Origin: Bin87 sp034423595
Lineage (GTDB): Bacteria; Chloroflexota; Dehalococcoidia; Lucifugimonadales; UBA3495
Direction: 5' to 3'
DNA length: 64,000 bases
NCBI GenBank assembly: GCA_965207025.1
Contig: OZ242258.1
Span: forward strand, 2,170,001-2,234,000
Below, piece after piece: positions 19,862 to 28,385 of this stretch. The notes under the pieces were generated by a model, which searched no databases, was not told the DNA's origin, and saw nothing but the letters and a program-made list of their open reading frames with translations. The translations under genes were made by a program, and so were the position numbers. Numbering within the stretch: the stretch's first letter is position 1; each line of letters starts with the position of its first letter.

Positions 19862-20041
19862 ATGGGTGCACTACCAAACAAAAAACTCACCCGAGCTCGA
19901 AAGGGTCGCCGGCTGTCTTCGCCGGCCTACCGACTACGCGCAATGAGCCCCGCGCGTTGTCCTCGTTGCCGGCAAGCCAAGCTTCCCCACGCTGCTTGCC
20001 CAAGCTGTGGCTACTACCGCGGGCGCTTCGTTGCCGTCTAA
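19862..20041 (+). CDS. rpmF: Ribosomal protein bL32
   Basis: This 59-residue gene opens MGALPNKKLTRARKGRRL, continues SSPAYRLRAMSPARCPRCRQ, and ends CPSCGYYRGRFVAV. The opening KKxTRARKGxR and the central zinc ribbon with CPRC and CPSC are the hallmarks of bL32 of the zinc-binding (four-cysteine) type, so it does not belong to the zinc-free paralogue class. It lies in the classical yceD-rpmF order. The ATG at 19862 is used because the nearby ATG at 19857 is out of frame. The RBS is weak (GGAAATGA). It ends 19 bases before fabD. Confidence 0.95.
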   Translation: MGALPNKKLTRARKGRRLSSPAYRLRAMSPARCPRCRQAKLPHAACPSCGYYRGRFVAV

Positions 20042-20060
20042 GCAATTGGAGGCCAGTCGC

Positions 20061-21008
20061 ATGACTGACATCGAACGAGCTCCCATCTATTCTTACATTT
20101 TCCCTGGGCAGGGCGCCCAGAAGGTTGGCATGGGGCAATCCCTCTACGAAACGTCCCAGGCAGCCCGCTACGTTTTTGAAGAAGCCGACGACAGCCTGGG
20201 CGTGAACCTCACCCAGGTGATGTTCGAAGGCCCCTCGGAAACCCTGCAGGACACCGCTTTCACCCAACCCGCGATCATGACCGTCAGCATCGCCATCTGG
20301 CGCGCGTGGCAGGAGTTCCTGGGCGCAGCTGCGCCACAGCCGGCGGCAGTTGCCGGCCATAGCCTGGGAGAATACACCTCCATGGTCGTTGGCGGGGTGA
20401 TGGATTTTGGCGACGGCATAAGGCTGGTACGGGAGCGCGGCCGCTTGATGCACGAAGCTTCAGAGGCGCGACCGGGTTCCATGGCCGCCATAATCGGACT
20501 CGATGAGCTGGTTGTCGCCCAGGTGGCGCAGGATTCCGGCGTTGAGATGGCCAACATCAACTCCGATGACCAGATAGTCATCAGCGGCGACAAGATGGCC
20601 CTGGCCCGGGCCATGGACCTCGCTTCGGCTCGCGGCGCCAAAAAGGTTGTGCCGCTGGCCGTCAGCGGGGCATTCCATTCCCGTCTGATGGCCCTGGCTC
20701 AGGAAGGTCTTACCGACGCCATTGACGGTATCGCTTTGCGCGATCCTGAGTTTCCAGTCATCGCCAACTCCACTGGCATTCCCATCGTGAACGCAGCGCA
20801 AGCCCGGCAAGAACTGCTTACCGGCCTCTGCAACTGCGTGCTCTGGAAGCACTCGGTACAGTTCATGCTCGATTCGGGCGTCAACCGGTTCGTCGAATTC
20901 GGTCCGGCGCGGGTTCTGTCCAGCCTCGTTCGGCGCATTGACCCCGGCGTTGAGGCACTGACGCTTTCGGATCCCGACTCCATCCGCAAGGTCGCCTCCG
21001 ACCAGTAA
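20061..21008 (+). CDS. fabD: Malonyl-CoA:ACP transacylase
   Basis: This 315-residue enzyme loads malonyl groups from CoA onto acyl carrier protein for fatty acid synthesis. Visible motifs are FPGQGAQKVGMGQSL near the N-terminus, FTQPAIMTVSIAIW, the nucleophile elbow GHSLGEYTSMVV (Ser about residue 100), the catalytic-His region VSGAFHSRLMALAQEG, and PVIANSTG. GGAGG ends 8 bases before the ATG at 20061, which decides the start; the longer frame from 20007 overlaps rpmF. The order rpmF-fabD-nusB-acpP differs from the common rpmF-plsX-fabH-fabD-fabG-acpP in lacking plsX, fabH and fabG. Confidence 0.96.
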   Translation: MTDIERAPIYSYIFPGQGAQKVGMGQSLYETSQAARYVFEEADDSLGVNLTQVMFEGPSETLQDTAFTQPAIMTVSIAIWRAWQEFLGAAAPQPAAVAGHSLGEYTSMVVGGVMDFGDGIRLVRERGRLMHEASEARPGSMAAIIGLDELVVAQVAQDSGVEMANINSDDQIVISGDKMALARAMDLASARGAKKVVPLAVSGAFHSRLMALAQEGLTDAIDGIALRDPEFPVIANSTGIPIVNAAQARQELLTGLCNCVLWKHSVQFMLDSGVNRFVEFGPARVLSSLVRRIDPGVEALTLSDPDSIRKVASDQ

Positions 21009-21057
21009 TCAGGCGACGACGCCCCGGTCGTTGCAGCGCCAACGGTTGGCGGGTCTG

Positions 21058-21531
21058 ATGGCTATCAAACGCGGACCACACGACCGGCGCCGCGCCCCGG
21101 TGGGGCGTCAGGCCCGGGTACTTGCCTTGCAATGCCTGTACGCGAATGATGTTCGCGGCGCCTTCCATATCGAAACGGTGGACTGGCTTTGCACGGAGGC
21201 GCCGGTTTCGGGCACGGTACGCCGAAACACCGAGCAGATGGTGGAGGGCATACTGGGAGACGTCCAGCGGCTCGACGCCGTGATTCAAAAATATGCTCCA
21301 GCCCTCCCGGTTGATTTGCTGGCCATCGTTGACCGGAACATATTGCGTGTGGCAATCTATGAAATGGCCAGAAGGGAACATGTTCCCAACCGGGTCATCA
21401 TCAACGAAGCCACCGAACTGGCGTCAAACTTCGGCAGTGAGAGCAGCGCCCGTTTCGTGAACGGAGTGCTCGGGTCCGTATTGAACGACATTCCAAACCC
21501 CGGCGCCGACAACTCCTTTCCTCTGGATTGA
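21058..21531 (+). CDS. nusB: Transcription antitermination protein NusB
   Basis: This is a 157-residue all-helical NusB, which with NusE (S10) binds boxA in rRNA leaders to prevent early termination. Typical stretches are RRAPVGRQARVLALQCLYAND at the N-terminus (core RQARVLALQCLYA), VDLLAIVDRNILRVAIYEM and NRVIINEATELASNFGSES, then SARFVNGVLGSVL. The start is uncertain: ATG at 21058 has no strong RBS, and a TTG at 21031 is the alternative. It lies between fabD (49 bases) and acpP (63 bases) on the same strand. Length and motifs make the family assignment firm. Confidence 0.93.
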   Translation: MAIKRGPHDRRRAPVGRQARVLALQCLYANDVRGAFHIETVDWLCTEAPVSGTVRRNTEQMVEGILGDVQRLDAVIQKYAPALPVDLLAIVDRNILRVAIYEMARREHVPNRVIINEATELASNFGSESSARFVNGVLGSVLNDIPNPGADNSFPLD

Positions 21532-21594
21532 CCGGTTACAATTGACGATAGAACCTGCGGCGTCGCTACGCCGCCCCCTCTTGGAGATGAACCT

Positions 21595-21855
21595 TTGAGT
21601 ACCGTTCTTGAACGCATCACTGACATAGTGGTGGACAAACTCGGCGTGGACGCCAGCGACGTCACTGCCGATTCGTCCTTTCAGGACGACCTGGGCGCCG
21701 ATTCCCTTGACCTCGTGGAATTGATCATGGCTTTCGAGGAAGAATTCAGTTCCGATGGCGACACCATCGAAATTCCCGACGAGGACGCCGGTGAGATCCA
21801 CACAGTCGCTGACGCAGTAGAGTATCTCAAAGGCAAGGGCGTTCAGGACGAGTAG
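21595..21855 (+). CDS. acpP: Acyl carrier protein
   Basis: This 86-residue acidic helical protein carries fatty acyl chains on a 4'-phosphopantetheine arm. The attachment serine lies in LGADSLDLVELIMAFEEEF (about residues 36-54; D-S-L with Ser about 39). The start is TTG at 21595, set by GGAG about 8 bases upstream; the only nearby ATG (21586) runs into TGA after three codons. It lies downstream of fabD and nusB. The region DGDTIEIPDEDAGEIHTV has the DEDAE-type helix III motif of AcpP. No acpS is in the window. Confidence 0.96.
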   Translation: MSTVLERITDIVVDKLGVDASDVTADSSFQDDLGADSLDLVELIMAFEEEFSSDGDTIEIPDEDAGEIHTVADAVEYLKGKGVQDE

Positions 21856-21921
21856 CCGGCTCTCTCTCCCTGTCCTGTCGCGTCGAGACCGACAATGTCA
21901 TCGGCCGGAGGCAGGATCATC

Positions 21922-22674
21922 ATGGAAACGCTGGAAGATCTAGATCAACGAGTCAGAAACTGCACCGATTGCCCTCTGCACGGTTCCCGTACCAACGCCG
22001 TTCCCGGAGAGGGCCCGGCCAACGCCGAAATCCTATTCATCGGCGAGGGGCCGGGCTTCCACGAAGATCGCCAGGGGCGGCCCTTCGTCGGCCCTGCCGG
22101 TAATTTCCTGGAAGAGCTGTTGCAGTCCATCGGCATGTCCCGCGATCAGGTTTATATCGCCAACATGGTCAAGTGCCGCCCCCCCAACAACAGAGACCCT
22201 GCGCCCAGTGAGATTTCGGCGTGCAGCAAATATCTGGACCGGCAGATTGAATTGATCAACCCGTTGCTGATCGTCACCCTCGGCCGCTTCTCCATGGCAA
22301 GGTTCCTGCCGGGACAGAGCATCAGCCGCGCTCGGGGACGTCTCCGGCCAGTGGGAAGCCGCCACATTTTCCCGATAATGCACCCGGCGGCCGGACTGCG
22401 CCGCCAAGAAATGCGCTCCGCCATAGAGCAAGATTTCGCCAAGGTGCCCGGATTGCTTGATGTTCTCCGTATGCAGGCCGACCCGGCTTCAGTTTCGGAA
22501 GTGCGTGAGACGCCGGCGGAATACCAGGGGGAATCCGCGCCGCCTTCCTTGTGGGACATGCTGTCAACCCAATCTTCTCCCGCCGATACCGGAACTCGAC
22601 CAGCCGAGATGCCCGAAGCGCCGGCGGAGCCCACTGTAGAAGAACCGCCGCCCGGCCAGCAGCGACTGTTCTGA
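21922..22674 (+). CDS. Uracil-DNA glycosylase, family 4 (Fe-S type)
   Basis: This 250-residue family 4 UDG removes uracil from DNA. Motifs: the Fe-S cysteines start with CTDCPL near the N-terminus and continue with MVKCRPP and SACSKYL. The active-site motif is GEGPGFHEDRQGRPFVGPAG, LIVTLGRFSM follows, and the motif 2 region is HPAAGLRRQE. The C-terminal 60 residues are a Pro/Glu-rich, probably disordered tail ending GQQRLF, which looks like a sliding-clamp binding peptide (QxxLF). I chose ATG 21922 because GGAGG at 21907-21911 precedes it by 10 bases; ATG 21895 is the alternative. The RNase J gene follows after 11 bases. Confidence 0.93.
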   Translation: METLEDLDQRVRNCTDCPLHGSRTNAVPGEGPANAEILFIGEGPGFHEDRQGRPFVGPAGNFLEELLQSIGMSRDQVYIANMVKCRPPNNRDPAPSEISACSKYLDRQIELINPLLIVTLGRFSMARFLPGQSISRARGRLRPVGSRHIFPIMHPAAGLRRQEMRSAIEQDFAKVPGLLDVLRMQADPASVSEVRETPAEYQGESAPPSLWDMLSTQSSPADTGTRPAEMPEAPAEPTVEEPPPGQQRLF

Positions 22675-22685
22675 CGGAGTATTAC

Positions 22686-24368
22686 TTGGTCAACAGATAC
22701 CCGACAACCTCTCCCGCCGATACGACCTTGCGCGTACTTCCATTGGGCGGCCTGGGTGAAATCGGCAAAAACATGATGGCGCTGGAGTGCGGCGGAGACA
22801 TCATTGTTATCGACTGCGGCATCCAGTTCCCCTCGGAGGACATGCCAGGCGTCGATCTCATCATCCCTGACGTTTCATATTTGACCGCCCGGGCTGACCG
22901 GGTACGCGGCATCCTGATTACCCACGGCCACGAGGACCACATCGGCGCTCTCCCCTGGGTGTTGCCCGAGTTGGAAGTCCCCGTCTATGCGCCCCGCCTG
23001 GCCCACGGTTTGATCCAGGTCAAACTGCACGAGCGCCGACGAACTCGTGATATGCCGGTCCACGTTATCGAACCTGAGCGTCCGGTAAACTTCGGCGACA
23101 ATTTCCGTGCCACGTGGTTCCGGGTCTGCCACAGCATCCCGGACGCCATGGGCATATGCTTAGAAACCCCATTGGGAACCGTTATCCACACCGGCGATTT
23201 CAAGATTGACCACACCCCGGTGGACGGGCACACCATCGACCTGCCGGCATTGGCGGGACGCGGGGCGGAGGGAGTCCTCCTGCTTTGCTCCGATTCTACC
23301 TATGCCGAACTGCCGGGCTATACCCCATCCGAACAGGTGATGGGGTCCGCCCTCGATCGCGCCATGGCCGACGCCTCCGGTCGGGTCATCATTGCCACTT
23401 TCGCCTCGCTCATCAGTCGCATCCAGCAGGTGATCACCGCCGCTGAAAAACACGACCGCAAAGTCGCGTTCGTCGGGCGCAGCATGGTGGCCAACGTGCA
23501 GATGGCGACGGAAATGGGCTATCTGAACGCCCGGCCCGGCACCATCATACCCGTCCGTGAAGCTGATGATTGGCCCTCCAATCGGGTAGTCGTGATGACC
23601 ACTGGCAGCCAGGGCGAACCCACATCGGCCCTGGTACGTATCGCCAACGGCGAGAGTCGCGACTTGGAATTGGCCGCCGGAGACACCGTAATCATCTCCG
23701 CAACGCCCATCCCAGGAAACGAGCGCGCTGTCAGCCAGACCATCGACAACCTGCTCCGCCAGGGGGCCAACGTGCTGTATGACCGCATCGCGCCGGTTCA
23801 CGTCCACGGGCACGCCAGCCGGGAAGAACTGAAGCTGATGCTCAACATCACCAAGCCACGCTATTTCGTCCCGGTGCATGGCGAATACCGGCACCTGCGG
23901 GCTCATGCTCAACTGGCGTGGGACCTGGGCGCCGCCCCAGACGGCATCTTCGTGCTGGAGGATGGCGACATCCTGGAGATCTCCGATCATGGCGCTCAGG
24001 TTGTTGACTCAATACCGGCCGGCCACATTTACCTGGACGGGCCAACGGTTATCGACACCGACAGCGACATCCTGCGGGAACGGCGCTCCCTGGCCAGAGA
24101 CGGCGTGGTCGTAGTGTGTGCCGGTCTTGATGACGAAGGAAATATCCTGGGCCCAGTGCAGGTCGCCGCCAGTGGATTCATAGAGCAACATGACCTGCCG
24201 GACGCGCTGCGCGGTTTGGCCCAAGCGGTGGAAATGGAAGTCGCCGGCCTTTTGATGCAGAACAACCGTGAATCGGCACAGGCAAAAATCCGGAAAGTTG
24301 CTCGCCAGTTTCTTCGCAGCAACCTCAACAAACGCCCTATGATTATCCCGGTAATCCTCGATACTTGA
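22686..24368 (+). CDS. rnj: Ribonuclease J
   Basis: This 560-residue metallo-beta-lactamase/beta-CASP ribonuclease acts in mRNA decay and rRNA/mRNA 5' processing, with endo- and 5'-3' exonuclease activity. It shows LRVLPLGGLGEIGKNMMALE, the zinc motif HGHEDHIGALPW (about residues 80-91), HSIPDAMGICLETPLGTVIH with FKIDHTPVD, and the beta-CASP segment with MTTGSQGEPTSALVRIANGE. FVPVHGEYRHLRAHAQLA is the C-terminal RNase J signature. The start is TTG at 22686 with GGAG 6-9 bases upstream; the longer frame from 22551 reads through the udg tail in another frame. The housekeeping run continues with ftsK after a hairpin. Confidence 0.96.
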   Translation: MVNRYPTTSPADTTLRVLPLGGLGEIGKNMMALECGGDIIVIDCGIQFPSEDMPGVDLIIPDVSYLTARADRVRGILITHGHEDHIGALPWVLPELEVPVYAPRLAHGLIQVKLHERRRTRDMPVHVIEPERPVNFGDNFRATWFRVCHSIPDAMGICLETPLGTVIHTGDFKIDHTPVDGHTIDLPALAGRGAEGVLLLCSDSTYAELPGYTPSEQVMGSALDRAMADASGRVIIATFASLISRIQQVITAAEKHDRKVAFVGRSMVANVQMATEMGYLNARPGTIIPVREADDWPSNRVVVMTTGSQGEPTSALVRIANGESRDLELAAGDTVIISATPIPGNERAVSQTIDNLLRQGANVLYDRIAPVHVHGHASREELKLMLNITKPRYFVPVHGEYRHLRAHAQLAWDLGAAPDGIFVLEDGDILEISDHGAQVVDSIPAGHIYLDGPTVIDTDSDILRERRSLARDGVVVVCAGLDDEGNILGPVQVAASGFIEQHDLPDALRGLAQAVEMEVAGLLMQNNRESAQAKIRKVARQFLRSNLNKRPMIIPVILDT

Positions 24369-24409
24369 CGGCCGCTAGTCGCATTGCGCCTGCACCCCTG
24401 ACATTCGCA

Positions 24410-24434
24410 CCCGCCGCTGCCCGACAGCGGCGGG
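24410..24434 (+). terminator. Hairpin after RNase J, possible weak terminator
   Basis: CCCGCCGCTG and CAGCGGCGGG form a perfect 10-bp stem with a CCCGA loop. Only TTT follows after GCGCG, so as an intrinsic terminator it is weak. It may instead attenuate or protect the 3' end of the rnj transcript. Confidence 0.5.
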
Positions 24435-24482
24435 CGCGTTTGATCAGCCGTCAAAACTAAGAGAACGGGCTGGGAGGGCATC

Positions 24483-26615
24483 ATGTCCACGTTCGCGGCA
24501 TCCGAGAGCGCCGGTTTCGGTTGGCTCCGGTGGTCTATCGAGTTGAGCGTGCTTCTGGCGGCGTCAGTGGCCGTGGCAGCCTTGGCGTGGCTCATGCCCG
24601 ACCTGCGGGAATGGTTTACGGTAACGCTGGGCTTTGGCTGGGCCGCCCTGGGCTTATTCTCCGTGGCGATTCTGCTGGCGCTGTTGCACCGGCCGGCTGG
24701 TCTGTTCAGGGGATGGCGCTGGTGGCTCGCGGGAGCATTGGTCGTCGGCATATTCATCGGCGGCGCAGCATTCGTTCGCGGCGACTCCGGCGTGTTCTAC
24801 ACATACGGCATTTCAGGAGAATGGGGTTATGCGCTGACCGGCGGCAATGTCGGCGTCGCAATCCTCGAATTCTGCGCCGCGTTAATTCTGATGAGTCTAT
24901 TGCTGATACCCAATGCCGCCCGCCTTTACTTGGCTGCCCTCCAATATGCCGGCGCAGGTGTTTGGATGGGACTGGTCGCCACCGCTAACGGGATGCGCAT
25001 CGCCAGCGTCTGGTTGTTTGCGGCGATGGCTGCCGCCGTTGGCGGAACGGCCAATATGCTCGGCGGCCGGAAACAAAACGGCTCCACTTCTGAAAAACAA
25101 CGAAAGCCCAGGAAAGGAAAAGCCAAGCAAGCTAACCCGGAACCCGACGAACCCGAAATCACTCCTACCACGCTGCCAACCCCTATGTCGGCGAGTGGGT
25201 GGCAACTGCCGCCGCTTGACATCCTGGCGCCGCCCGAAGCTCACCAGATGGACCACGGCGCCATCGCCGCAATGTCGGAGGAGATCAAGGAAGCCCTGGC
25301 CGAACACCGCGTGTACGTCGATGTCGAAGACGTGAAGGCCGGGCCGCGGGTAATCCGATTCGGACTGGTGCCGGGTTACGTTCCGCAACAGCCGGGACGC
25401 GAAGGCGCCGCTAAACCGCGGCCCAGCCGCGTCCGGGTCAGCGACATCACCAAGCAGCAGAAGGACCTGGCGTTGGCCCTCAAGAGCCCCTACATCCGCA
25501 TCATCGAAACCCCAGAACCCGGCGAGGGACTGGTGGGTCTCGAAGTTCCCAACCCTTCGCCCGGCAAGGTGCTGATGCGCTCCATCGTCGAGGGTCAGGA
25601 CTTCGGCAAAATCGTGCAGAAGAACGGCCTGGCCTTCGCCCTGGGCGAGGATGCCGGGGGCGCTCCGCTGGTTCTCGACCTGGCCGCCATGCCTCACATT
25701 CTCATCGCCGGAGCAACCGGTTCCGGCAAGAGCGTTTGCATCAACTCGCTGGTGGCGTCGCTGCTGATGACTCGCCCGCCGGACCAGTTGCGCATGATCA
25801 TGGTGGACCCCAAGCGGGTGGAACTCACGCCCTTCAACGGGATTCCCCACCTGGTGATGCCCGTCATCGTCGAACCCGACGACGTCCAGCCGGCACTTCG
25901 CGGCCTGATCAACGAGATGACTCGTCGCTACAAGATGATGGAGGACCTGGGCGTCCGCAACATCGCCGGATATAACGCCAAATCCGAAGAGCCGATGTCA
26001 TTCCTGGTCCTGATCGTGGACGAGCTGGCAGACCTGATGATGACCGGTGGCCTTGAGGTCGAACAGCAGTTGGTGCGGTTGGCCCAACTGGGGCGGGCTG
26101 CCGGCATCCACATGGTGCTGGCTACGCAGCGTCCATCGGTGAAAGTCGTCACCGGCCTGCTCAAGGCCAACGTTCCGGCCCGCGTCGCTTTCGCCGTCGC
26201 GTCCCAGGTCGATTCTCGCGTGATTCTCGACTCCGGAGGCGCTGAAGCCCTGATGGGCAAAGGGGATCTGCTGCTCCTCAATAACGACTTCCCCAAAGCC
26301 CGGCGAGGTCAGGGCACGCTGGTGTACGACGAGGAAATGGACCAGTTAATCGAGTTCTGGCGCAACCAGCAGGGCCCGCCGTTGCCTCACATTAACCTTG
26401 CCGAAGAGGACGAAGAGCTTGGCGGCGATGGCGGGGATGGAGATGCCGGCGGCGATCCCGCTTACAACGGTAACTACCTTGACCAGGCCCGCGACATCGC
26501 CCTGCGCAACCCTCGCGTAACCTCCGCCATGTTGGAGCGGAGGTTCAAAATCCGCAAGTCCGTTGCCGATGAACTCATGGAGGACCTGAAAGCCGAGGGA
26601 CTGGTCATCGGATAA
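24483..26615 (+). CDS. ftsK: FtsK/SpoIIIE-type DNA translocase
   Basis: This 710-residue septal DNA pump clears chromosome ends at division. It has an N-terminal membrane domain of about four to five helices (residues 18-200, with VAALAWLM, FSVAILLALLH, WLAGALVVGIFIGGAAFV and IASVWLFAAMAAAVGG). A charged linker (200-260) follows, then the RecA-like motor with Walker A GATGSGKSVCINSLV (about 410), Walker B LVLIVDELADLM (about 510) and QLGRAAGIHMVLATQRPSV. The C-terminal winged-helix gamma domain is about 655-710 (NPRVTSAMLERRFKIRKSVA), which reads KOPS/SRS-like polarity signals. The linker is short compared with E. coli FtsK. It is a plus-strand neighbour of rnj and a PHP gene. Confidence 0.96.
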   Translation: MSTFAASESAGFGWLRWSIELSVLLAASVAVAALAWLMPDLREWFTVTLGFGWAALGLFSVAILLALLHRPAGLFRGWRWWLAGALVVGIFIGGAAFVRGDSGVFYTYGISGEWGYALTGGNVGVAILEFCAALILMSLLLIPNAARLYLAALQYAGAGVWMGLVATANGMRIASVWLFAAMAAAVGGTANMLGGRKQNGSTSEKQRKPRKGKAKQANPEPDEPEITPTTLPTPMSASGWQLPPLDILAPPEAHQMDHGAIAAMSEEIKEALAEHRVYVDVEDVKAGPRVIRFGLVPGYVPQQPGREGAAKPRPSRVRVSDITKQQKDLALALKSPYIRIIETPEPGEGLVGLEVPNPSPGKVLMRSIVEGQDFGKIVQKNGLAFALGEDAGGAPLVLDLAAMPHILIAGATGSGKSVCINSLVASLLMTRPPDQLRMIMVDPKRVELTPFNGIPHLVMPVIVEPDDVQPALRGLINEMTRRYKMMEDLGVRNIAGYNAKSEEPMSFLVLIVDELADLMMTGGLEVEQQLVRLAQLGRAAGIHMVLATQRPSVKVVTGLLKANVPARVAFAVASQVDSRVILDSGGAEALMGKGDLLLLNNDFPKARRGQGTLVYDEEMDQLIEFWRNQQGPPLPHINLAEEDEELGGDGGDGDAGGDPAYNGNYLDQARDIALRNPRVTSAMLERRFKIRKSVADELMEDLKAEGLVIG

Positions 26616-26684
26616 TTACACCGATCTGCGCTGCAGTTCCATCGGTGGTATGATGCTACGGCGGCTTGCACCGATGGAGCCCCA

Positions 26685-27356
26685 ATGCTGATCGACCTGC
26701 ACAACCACACGTACCCCAAATCCGACGACAGTTTCCTATCCCCCGACGAACTGGTTGACGCCGCCAGATCCGCCGGACTGGATGGAATCTGCATCACCGA
26801 ACACGACGACTTCTGGTCGCCGGATGACACCGCCGAGCTGACCAGACGGCACGGCATCCTGGTGCTGCCGGGATCGGAAATCAATACCGACGCCGGCCAC
26901 GTCCTGGTCTTCGGCCTCCATCGCTATCGATTCGGGATGCACAAGCCGAGTTTTCTGCGCGCCGAGGCCGACAGCTTGGGCGCCGTGCTCATCGCTGCGC
27001 ACCCCTACCGCCGCAGATACCTGGAAGACCCGGCCAGCGACCCTGCGGTACGCTCGGAGATGTTGGAAAGGGCCATCTCCGACCCTCAACTCCGCCTGTT
27101 TGACGCCGTGGAATCATTCAATGGGCGTGGCTCCGCCAACCAGAACCGGTTCGCCCACGACCTGAATCAGACCCTGGGCCTGCCCGGCATCGGAGGCAGC
27201 GACGCCCACCGAATCCACGAGATCGGGACTGCCGCCACCCGATTCGAGCGGCGCATCACGTCCCTGGAAGACCTGATTGCCGAAATACGCGCCGGCAGGA
27301 CGGCGCCGGTAAGTCTGGTCGGCGCCGCAACGAGATCGCCTGCTACGACTATGTGA
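26685..27356 (+). CDS. PHP-domain metal-dependent phosphoesterase
   Basis: This 223-residue protein has a PHP domain with the metal motifs DLHNHTYPKSDDSFLSP (first), ITEHDDF (second), LPGSEINTDAGHVLVFGL (third), AAHPYRR (fourth) and GIGGSDAHRIHEIGTAAT (fifth). All expected His and Asp residues are present, so it is probably active. PHP relatives include 3',5'-nucleoside bisphosphate phosphatases and histidinol-phosphatase-like enzymes; the substrate is not resolved. It ends 1 base before the ABC ATPase gene, so the two are likely translated from one message. Confidence 0.85.
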   Translation: MLIDLHNHTYPKSDDSFLSPDELVDAARSAGLDGICITEHDDFWSPDDTAELTRRHGILVLPGSEINTDAGHVLVFGLHRYRFGMHKPSFLRAEADSLGAVLIAAHPYRRRYLEDPASDPAVRSEMLERAISDPQLRLFDAVESFNGRGSANQNRFAHDLNQTLGLPGIGGSDAHRIHEIGTAATRFERRITSLEDLIAEIRAGRTAPVSLVGAATRSPATTM

Positions 27357-27357
27357 G

Positions 27358-28335
27358 ATGCCTCCGCTTCTTGAAGTCCAAGACCTGCACGTAGAATTTC
27401 GCGTACCCAACGGCGCGGTGCATGCGATAAACGGAGTGTCCTTTTCCCAGCAGGAGGAAGAAGTCCTGTGTATCGTGGGGGAGAGCGGCGCCGGCAAGAG
27501 CGCCCTGGCCCTAACCCTGATGGGCCTGCTCCCCGATAACGGCGCAATCAAGAGCGGCAGAATTCTATTCGACGGCGTGGATCTCGTAACCGCTCCCGAG
27601 GAGCACCTGCGCGAGCTGCGGGGAAAGGCCATGTCCATGGTTTTCCAGGACGCCCAATCCGCGCTGAACCCGGTGCAGACCATTGGCGCGCAACTCACCG
27701 AGGTGATCGTCACCCACTCGCAGCTCAACCGCCGCGCTGCGGGCCGCGTATGCCAGGAAATGCTGCGGGAGCTCGGCGTTCCCGACCCACGCCGGATTAT
27801 GTCCGCCTACCCGTTCACCCTCAGCGGTGGTCAATGTCAACGGGTGATGCTGGCCATGGCCTTGGTCATGCGGCCTCGCCTGCTGATCGCCGACGAAGTG
27901 ACCTCCAGCGTGGACGTTACGCTACAGGCGGAGATACTGGAACGGCTGAAGGAGTTGAGCCGGGATTCCAAATCGGCGATCCTGCTGATTACCCACGACA
28001 TGGGCGTCGTTGCGAACATGGCCCGCCGGGTAGGGGTAATGTATGCCGGGCACCTTGTCGAGTACGCCGAACTGCTCCCCATATTCCAGCAGCCGCGCCA
28101 CCCTTACACATGGTCGTTGCTGCAAACCCTACCCAGGTTGGACGCCGCCGGCCGGCGTTTGCAAGCGTTGCGTGGAACTCCACCGGACCTGATCAATATG
28201 TCTGGAGAATGTCCGTTCCTGCCGCGGTGTCCCAAAGCCCTCAGCCGCTGCCGCGTGGAGCCAACGCCGAACCTGTACGAACAGTCCGCAAGCCACTACG
28301 CAGCCTGCTACAACCCGGTGACTTACGCCGACTGA
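27358..28335 (+). CDS. Oligopeptide/dipeptide-type ABC transporter ATP-binding protein
   Basis: This is a 325-residue DppD/OppD-like ATPase. Walker A is VGESGAGKSALALTLMG, the Q-loop is MVFQDAQSALNP, the signature is LSGGQCQRVMLAMAL, and Walker B LLIADEVTSSVD is followed by the H-loop LLITHDMGVV. The C-terminal oligopeptide-transporter extension has CPFLPRCPKALSRC, whose cysteines may hold an Fe-S cluster or zinc. Walker B is usually followed by PTxxLD; here it is VTSSVD, a notable change in the D-loop approach. No permease, DppF partner or binding protein adjoins it, so it is an orphan or works with distant subunits. It converges on holA. Confidence 0.88.
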   Translation: MPPLLEVQDLHVEFRVPNGAVHAINGVSFSQQEEEVLCIVGESGAGKSALALTLMGLLPDNGAIKSGRILFDGVDLVTAPEEHLRELRGKAMSMVFQDAQSALNPVQTIGAQLTEVIVTHSQLNRRAAGRVCQEMLRELGVPDPRRIMSAYPFTLSGGQCQRVMLAMALVMRPRLLIADEVTSSVDVTLQAEILERLKELSRDSKSAILLITHDMGVVANMARRVGVMYAGHLVEYAELLPIFQQPRHPYTWSLLQTLPRLDAAGRRLQALRGTPPDLINMSGECPFLPRCPKALSRCRVEPTPNLYEQSASHYAACYNPVTYAD

Positions 28336-28385
28336 TCATGGGGATGGATTTTGCCATTGAGGTTGAATCGTAACAGCCGGAGCAA

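Noticed and set aside
22551..22685. N-terminal extension of RNase J
   Set aside because: It reads the 3' end of the uracil-DNA glycosylase gene in another frame; a TTG with GGAG upstream at 22686 gives the usual N-terminus.
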